Source: Proteiniphilum sp. UBA4084 (GTDB lineage: Bacteria > Bacteroidota > Bacteroidia > Bacteroidales > Dysgonomonadaceae). From it: a stretch of DNA of 34,754 bases. Location: the NCBI GenBank assembly GCA_002383605.1, contig DFYK01000017.1, positions 1 to 34,754 on the forward strand, in the 5' to 3' direction. Positions 32,393 to 34,754 of the stretch are shown here, piece after piece. How positions within the stretch are numbered: position 1 is the stretch's first letter; each line of letters opens with the position of its first letter. The notes under the pieces are model-generated. The model made no database searches, was not told where the DNA came from, and saw only the letters and a list, made by a program, of their open reading frames with translations. Made by a program: the position numbers and the translations under genes.

Positions 32393-33724
32393 CTAATCGT
32401 ACGCTATCTCACCATGTTCAGAGATATCGAGGCCCACAGATTCACTTTCCCTACTTGCCCTGATACCGACCAGTGCATCCACAATCCTGAACAGGATCCA
32501 GGTCATGACCGCGCTGAATGCGATGGTGGCAGCAGTCGCCACAATCTGTATCCAGAGCTGATTCCAGTCGCCATAAAGTGCACCTTGTGCTCCTCCTTCA
32601 CCCGTGATTGCTTGGGTAGCAAAAACACCAATCAGCAGAGAACCGATAATACCGCCTATGCCATGCACACCGAAGGCATCGAGTGAGTCATCGTAACCAA
32701 ACCGGGGTTTCACATGGGCTACCATAAAGAAGCAGACCAATCCGGCTACCAAGCCGATCACGAAAGCGCCCAGCACGCCGGAAGAGCCGGCAGCAGGGGT
32801 AATGGCGACCAGGCCGGCTACCACACCCGTACAAAAACCAATCACCGTGGGTTTTTTGTTGATGATCCAGTCGAGCACAGTCCATGTCAGTGCCGCAGCT
32901 GCCGCAGCAATATTTGTAACCAGTATCGCGCTTGCGGACAAGCCGTCTGCTGCCAGGCCGCTTCCGCCGTTAAAACCGAGCCACCCCAGCCAGAGCAGGG
33001 CTGTACCAATCACCACGAATGGCACGTTGTGCGGCGTAATGGGTTCGGCATCTTTCACATTCCATCCCCGTCTTTTTCCAAGCAGGATGGCCATCACCAA
33101 AGCCGAGACACCGGCGTTGATGTGCACCACGGTACCCCCTGCAAAATCGATGGCACCCATCGCACCGATCCAGCCGCCACCCCACACCCAATGGGCAAGC
33201 GGATTGTAAACCACTAGCGCCCACAATACCGAGAAGAGCAGGAAGCCACTGAATTTGATCCTTTCGGCAAAAGCACCGACGATCAGCGCGGGCGTGATTA
33301 CGGCAAACATTCCCTGGAACGAGACGAACAACAGTTCGGGGATCGTGTATCCTTCAAGCAGGTCGTTGATGGCGATACCTTGCAGGAATATTTTATCAAA
33401 ACCGCCGATAAAGGTATTCAAACCTCCTTCTGACGAAGTAAAAGCCAGACTGTAACCAATCGCCACCCACTCGATGATGATCACAGCAGTCAGGATCAGA
33501 CATTGCATCAATACACTCAACACATTCTTTCGGCGTACCAATCCTCCATAAAACAGGGCCAGACCCGGGATGGTCATCATCATCACCAGGATGGTAGCCG
33601 CGATAATCCAGGCGGTATCTCCGCCACTCAGGGCAGGCTCCGCTCCCTCCTGTGCAAATGCCATAGCAGGCAAGAAGAGCAGTGCAGTCAGCATCACGAT
33701 ATATTTCAGTATTTTATGTCTCAT
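32393..33724 (-). CDS. amt: Ammonium transporter, Amt family
   Basis: A 443-residue membrane channel for ammonium uptake. A signal-peptide-like first segment (MRHKILKYIVMLTALLFLPAMA) precedes eleven transmembrane helices. The twin pore histidines are found in VVHINAGVSALV and FGVHGIGGIIGSL, and the family segments ALFYGGLVRRKNVLS and GFNGGSGLAADG are intact. It follows glnK by 41 bases, the usual pairing in which the P-II protein plugs the channel when nitrogen is ample. Stem-loops after the gene separate it from the mltF-like gene. Confidence 0.97.
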   Translation of the reverse strand: MRHKILKYIVMLTALLFLPAMAFAQEGAEPALSGGDTAWIIAATILVMMMTIPGLALFYGGLVRRKNVLSVLMQCLILTAVIIIEWVAIGYSLAFTSSEGGLNTFIGGFDKIFLQGIAINDLLEGYTIPELLFVSFQGMFAVITPALIVGAFAERIKFSGFLLFSVLWALVVYNPLAHWVWGGGWIGAMGAIDFAGGTVVHINAGVSALVMAILLGKRRGWNVKDAEPITPHNVPFVVIGTALLWLGWLGFNGGSGLAADGLSASAILVTNIAAAAAALTWTVLDWIINKKPTVIGFCTGVVAGLVAITPAAGSSGVLGAFVIGLVAGLVCFFMVAHVKPRFGYDDSLDAFGVHGIGGIIGSLLIGVFATQAITGEGGAQGALYGDWNQLWIQIVATAATIAFSAVMTWILFRIVDALVGIRASRESESVGLDISEHGEIAYD

Positions 33725-33765
33725 ATTTTTATACGTTATTGTTTTATCAATCCAGTTTCAAAACA

Positions 33766-34125
33766 CTAAGCTTTTGTCTGCTCTTTGTCATAAAGTGATT
33801 CGTCACCCCGATCCCCGGTGCGGATTCGAATGGATTGCTCAATGGCCGACACGAAAATCCGACCATCGCCGCTTTCGCCGGTGAAGGCCGCACGCAGGAT
33901 GGCGTCAATCGACTTTTGCACATTCACTTCCCTTACTACGAAAGAGAGATAGACTCGTTCAATGGCATTCACATCGTAGGCGATGCCTCTGAAAATAAGT
34001 CCCTGTTTGGCCGTACCCTGACCCTTCACTCCCCACCAGGAGAGGAAGTCGATGTCGGCTTCATGCAACGCAGCCCGTACTTCGTCGAACTTTGTTTTGC
34101 GGATAATTGCTTCTATTTTCTTCAT
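33766..34125 (-). CDS. glnK: P-II nitrogen regulatory protein
   Basis: A 119-residue trimeric signal protein that reads 2-oxoglutarate and ATP/ADP levels and blocks the ammonium channel. The start MKKIEAIIRKTKFDEV and the C-terminal signature TGESGDGRIFVSAIEQSIRIRTG are typical. The T-loop (residues about 36-54) reads KGQGTAKQGLIFRGIAYD. The Tyr aligned with the uridylylated Tyr51 of E. coli GlnB is kept (Tyr50), while the earlier conserved Tyr46 is Phe45. The loop is one residue shorter than in enterobacteria. It lies directly upstream of amt. Confidence 0.96.
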   Translation of the reverse strand: MKKIEAIIRKTKFDEVRAALHEADIDFLSWWGVKGQGTAKQGLIFRGIAYDVNAIERVYLSFVVREVNVQKSIDAILRAAFTGESGDGRIFVSAIEQSIRIRTGDRGDESLYDKEQTKA

Positions 34126-34229
34126 ATGAATAAAAAAAATTTTGTGCCCCAGGAGCAGGATACTATGACACAGGACTTTTAATCATCTCCCTGTCTTTGC
34201 ATCTTGCATCTCACGAGCGATTATGATGA

Positions 34230-34754
34230 TTAAAAACTGACTCCAAAAACCAGAAAAACATCTTTTGTGTCGGGATTCAGCACTGCCTGGCTGAATACCG
34301 GAAGTGAAAAGGAGTCGGTGATGGCAATCTCCTTGCTTGCTTTTATGGAAGCATTGATTAGCGCGAACCCGTCGGAGTACATACCGGCCCAGGGCGTGGC
34401 CCCGAGTATCAGGTCGATGGTGACCTCACCGGCAGGAATGGAGTAAGACGCTTCCATATAGCTGGAATGATCGTCGTCGCCCGCGAAATTGGTATTCCAG
34501 GCCAATGACAGCGGCAATGATTCACCGAATGAATAACCTAATGTTGCCTCGAACAGGTGCTCCGATAATTTAAAATAACTGCTGCCCTCTCCATCGGGAA
34601 GATCCCGGGGGAAAAAGTAATCTGTGACCAGAACAGAAAAGTTTCCTATGGAATAACCGGCAGAAAGGTCGAACTCTCTCCAGTTACTCTGAAAACTGGA
34701 AGATCCCCAGATACCAAACGAGAAATCTCCGGCCGACAAAGAAACGGAGGGTTG
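34230..34754 (-). CDS. Outer-membrane beta-barrel protein, TorF/Gcw_chp-like, N-terminus outside the window
   Basis: The C-terminal 174 or so residues of a beta-barrel protein. The frame stays open to the window edge, so the TTG at 34739 is not a real start. It has alternating polar and aromatic strands (for example FDLSAGYSIGNFSVLVTDYFF) and ends in a Phe-terminal strand, VFLVFGVSF, as outer-membrane porins do. Proteins of the Gcw_chp (TorF, TIGR02001) family are often encoded next to glnK and amt, and the layout here fits, with glnK 104 bases downstream. It could help nitrogen compounds cross the outer membrane. Family call is tentative. Confidence 0.6.
   Translation of the reverse strand, partial: QPSVSLSAGDFSFGIWGSSSFQSNWREFDLSAGYSIGNFSVLVTDYFFPRDLPDGEGSSYFKLSEHLFEATLGYSFGESLPLSLAWNTNFAGDDDHSSYMEASYSIPAGEVTIDLILGATPWAGMYSDGFALINASIKASKEIAITDSFSLPVFSQAVLNPDTKDVFLVFGVSF

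Noticed and set aside
33961..34020. Apparent loss of the uridylylation Tyr in the GlnK T-loop (IFRG instead of IYRG)
   Set aside because: Counting against E. coli GlnB shows that IFRG corresponds to Tyr46, not Tyr51. The modified Tyr is kept as Tyr50 in GIAYD, so no loss of control is implied.
34737..34739. TTG as the start of the last minus-strand gene
   Set aside because: The frame continues without a stop to the window edge, and the protein lacks a signal peptide from this point, so the gene is simply cut by the boundary.
1..34754. Search for tRNA, rRNA, CRISPR arrays, insertion sequences and phage genes
   Set aside because: Gaps between genes are short and none shows a cloverleaf, regular spaced repeats, transposase-like frames or terminal repeats.

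Overview
The window reads as a chromosomal segment of a Bacteroidota organism, most likely order Bacteroidales (a Dysgonomonadaceae-like genome is my guess, from overall protein style only). Supporting signs are a SusC/SusD pair with a FecI/FecR switch, the type IX secretion regulator PorX, lipoprotein-rich glycan enzymes, A-rich start regions without classical Shine-Dalgarno sites, and several promoters of the Bacteroidetes primary-sigma type (TTTG, 19-21 bases, TAnnTTTG). No tRNA, rRNA, CRISPR array, transposase or phage gene was seen. No stretch over 300 bases lacks a gene; the largest gap, 12516-12810 (295 bases), holds a terminator and a promoter.

Left part, plus strand (1-8720): the 3' end of an S9 serine peptidase, then an ECF sigma factor, a FecR anti-sigma factor, an STN-domain SusC transporter, a SusD-like lipoprotein and a GH16 beta-glucanase lipoprotein. 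This is a compact glucan-uptake locus with its own trans-envelope signalling switch. A perfect 14-bp hairpin separates susD from the GH16 gene.

Minus strand (8754-19692): a SpoU-type rRNA methyltransferase, an exported thioredoxin, a Nim-like flavoprotein, a GH43 lipoprotein, the translation cluster thrS-infC-rpmI-rplT, a long exported TPR protein, tsaE and porX. The translation cluster appears to be cut in two by a terminator just after infC and a fresh promoter before rpmI.

Plus strand (19900-24719): a DUF1080 (3-keto-disaccharide hydrolase-like) lipoprotein, ornithine transaminase, a CtlX-type citrulline/arginine hydrolase and mscL, closed by a clear terminator. Then comes a three-gene module of a DUF6249-like membrane protein, an ECF sigma factor and a small two-TM protein, a candidate sigma/anti-sigma unit.

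Minus strand (24735-34754): a tight run of GNAT-like protein, parE, coaD, an S41 carboxy-terminal protease and PPK2; then an MltF-like lytic transglycosylase with its own promoter; then an ammonium module of a partial outer-membrane beta-barrel protein, glnK and amt. Two strong stem-loops lie between amt and mltF.

Most genes belong to known families. The parts most worth testing are the susD/GH16 hairpin, the split infC | rpmI-rplT unit, the DUF6249-sigma-membrane protein module and the porX-tsaE pairing.
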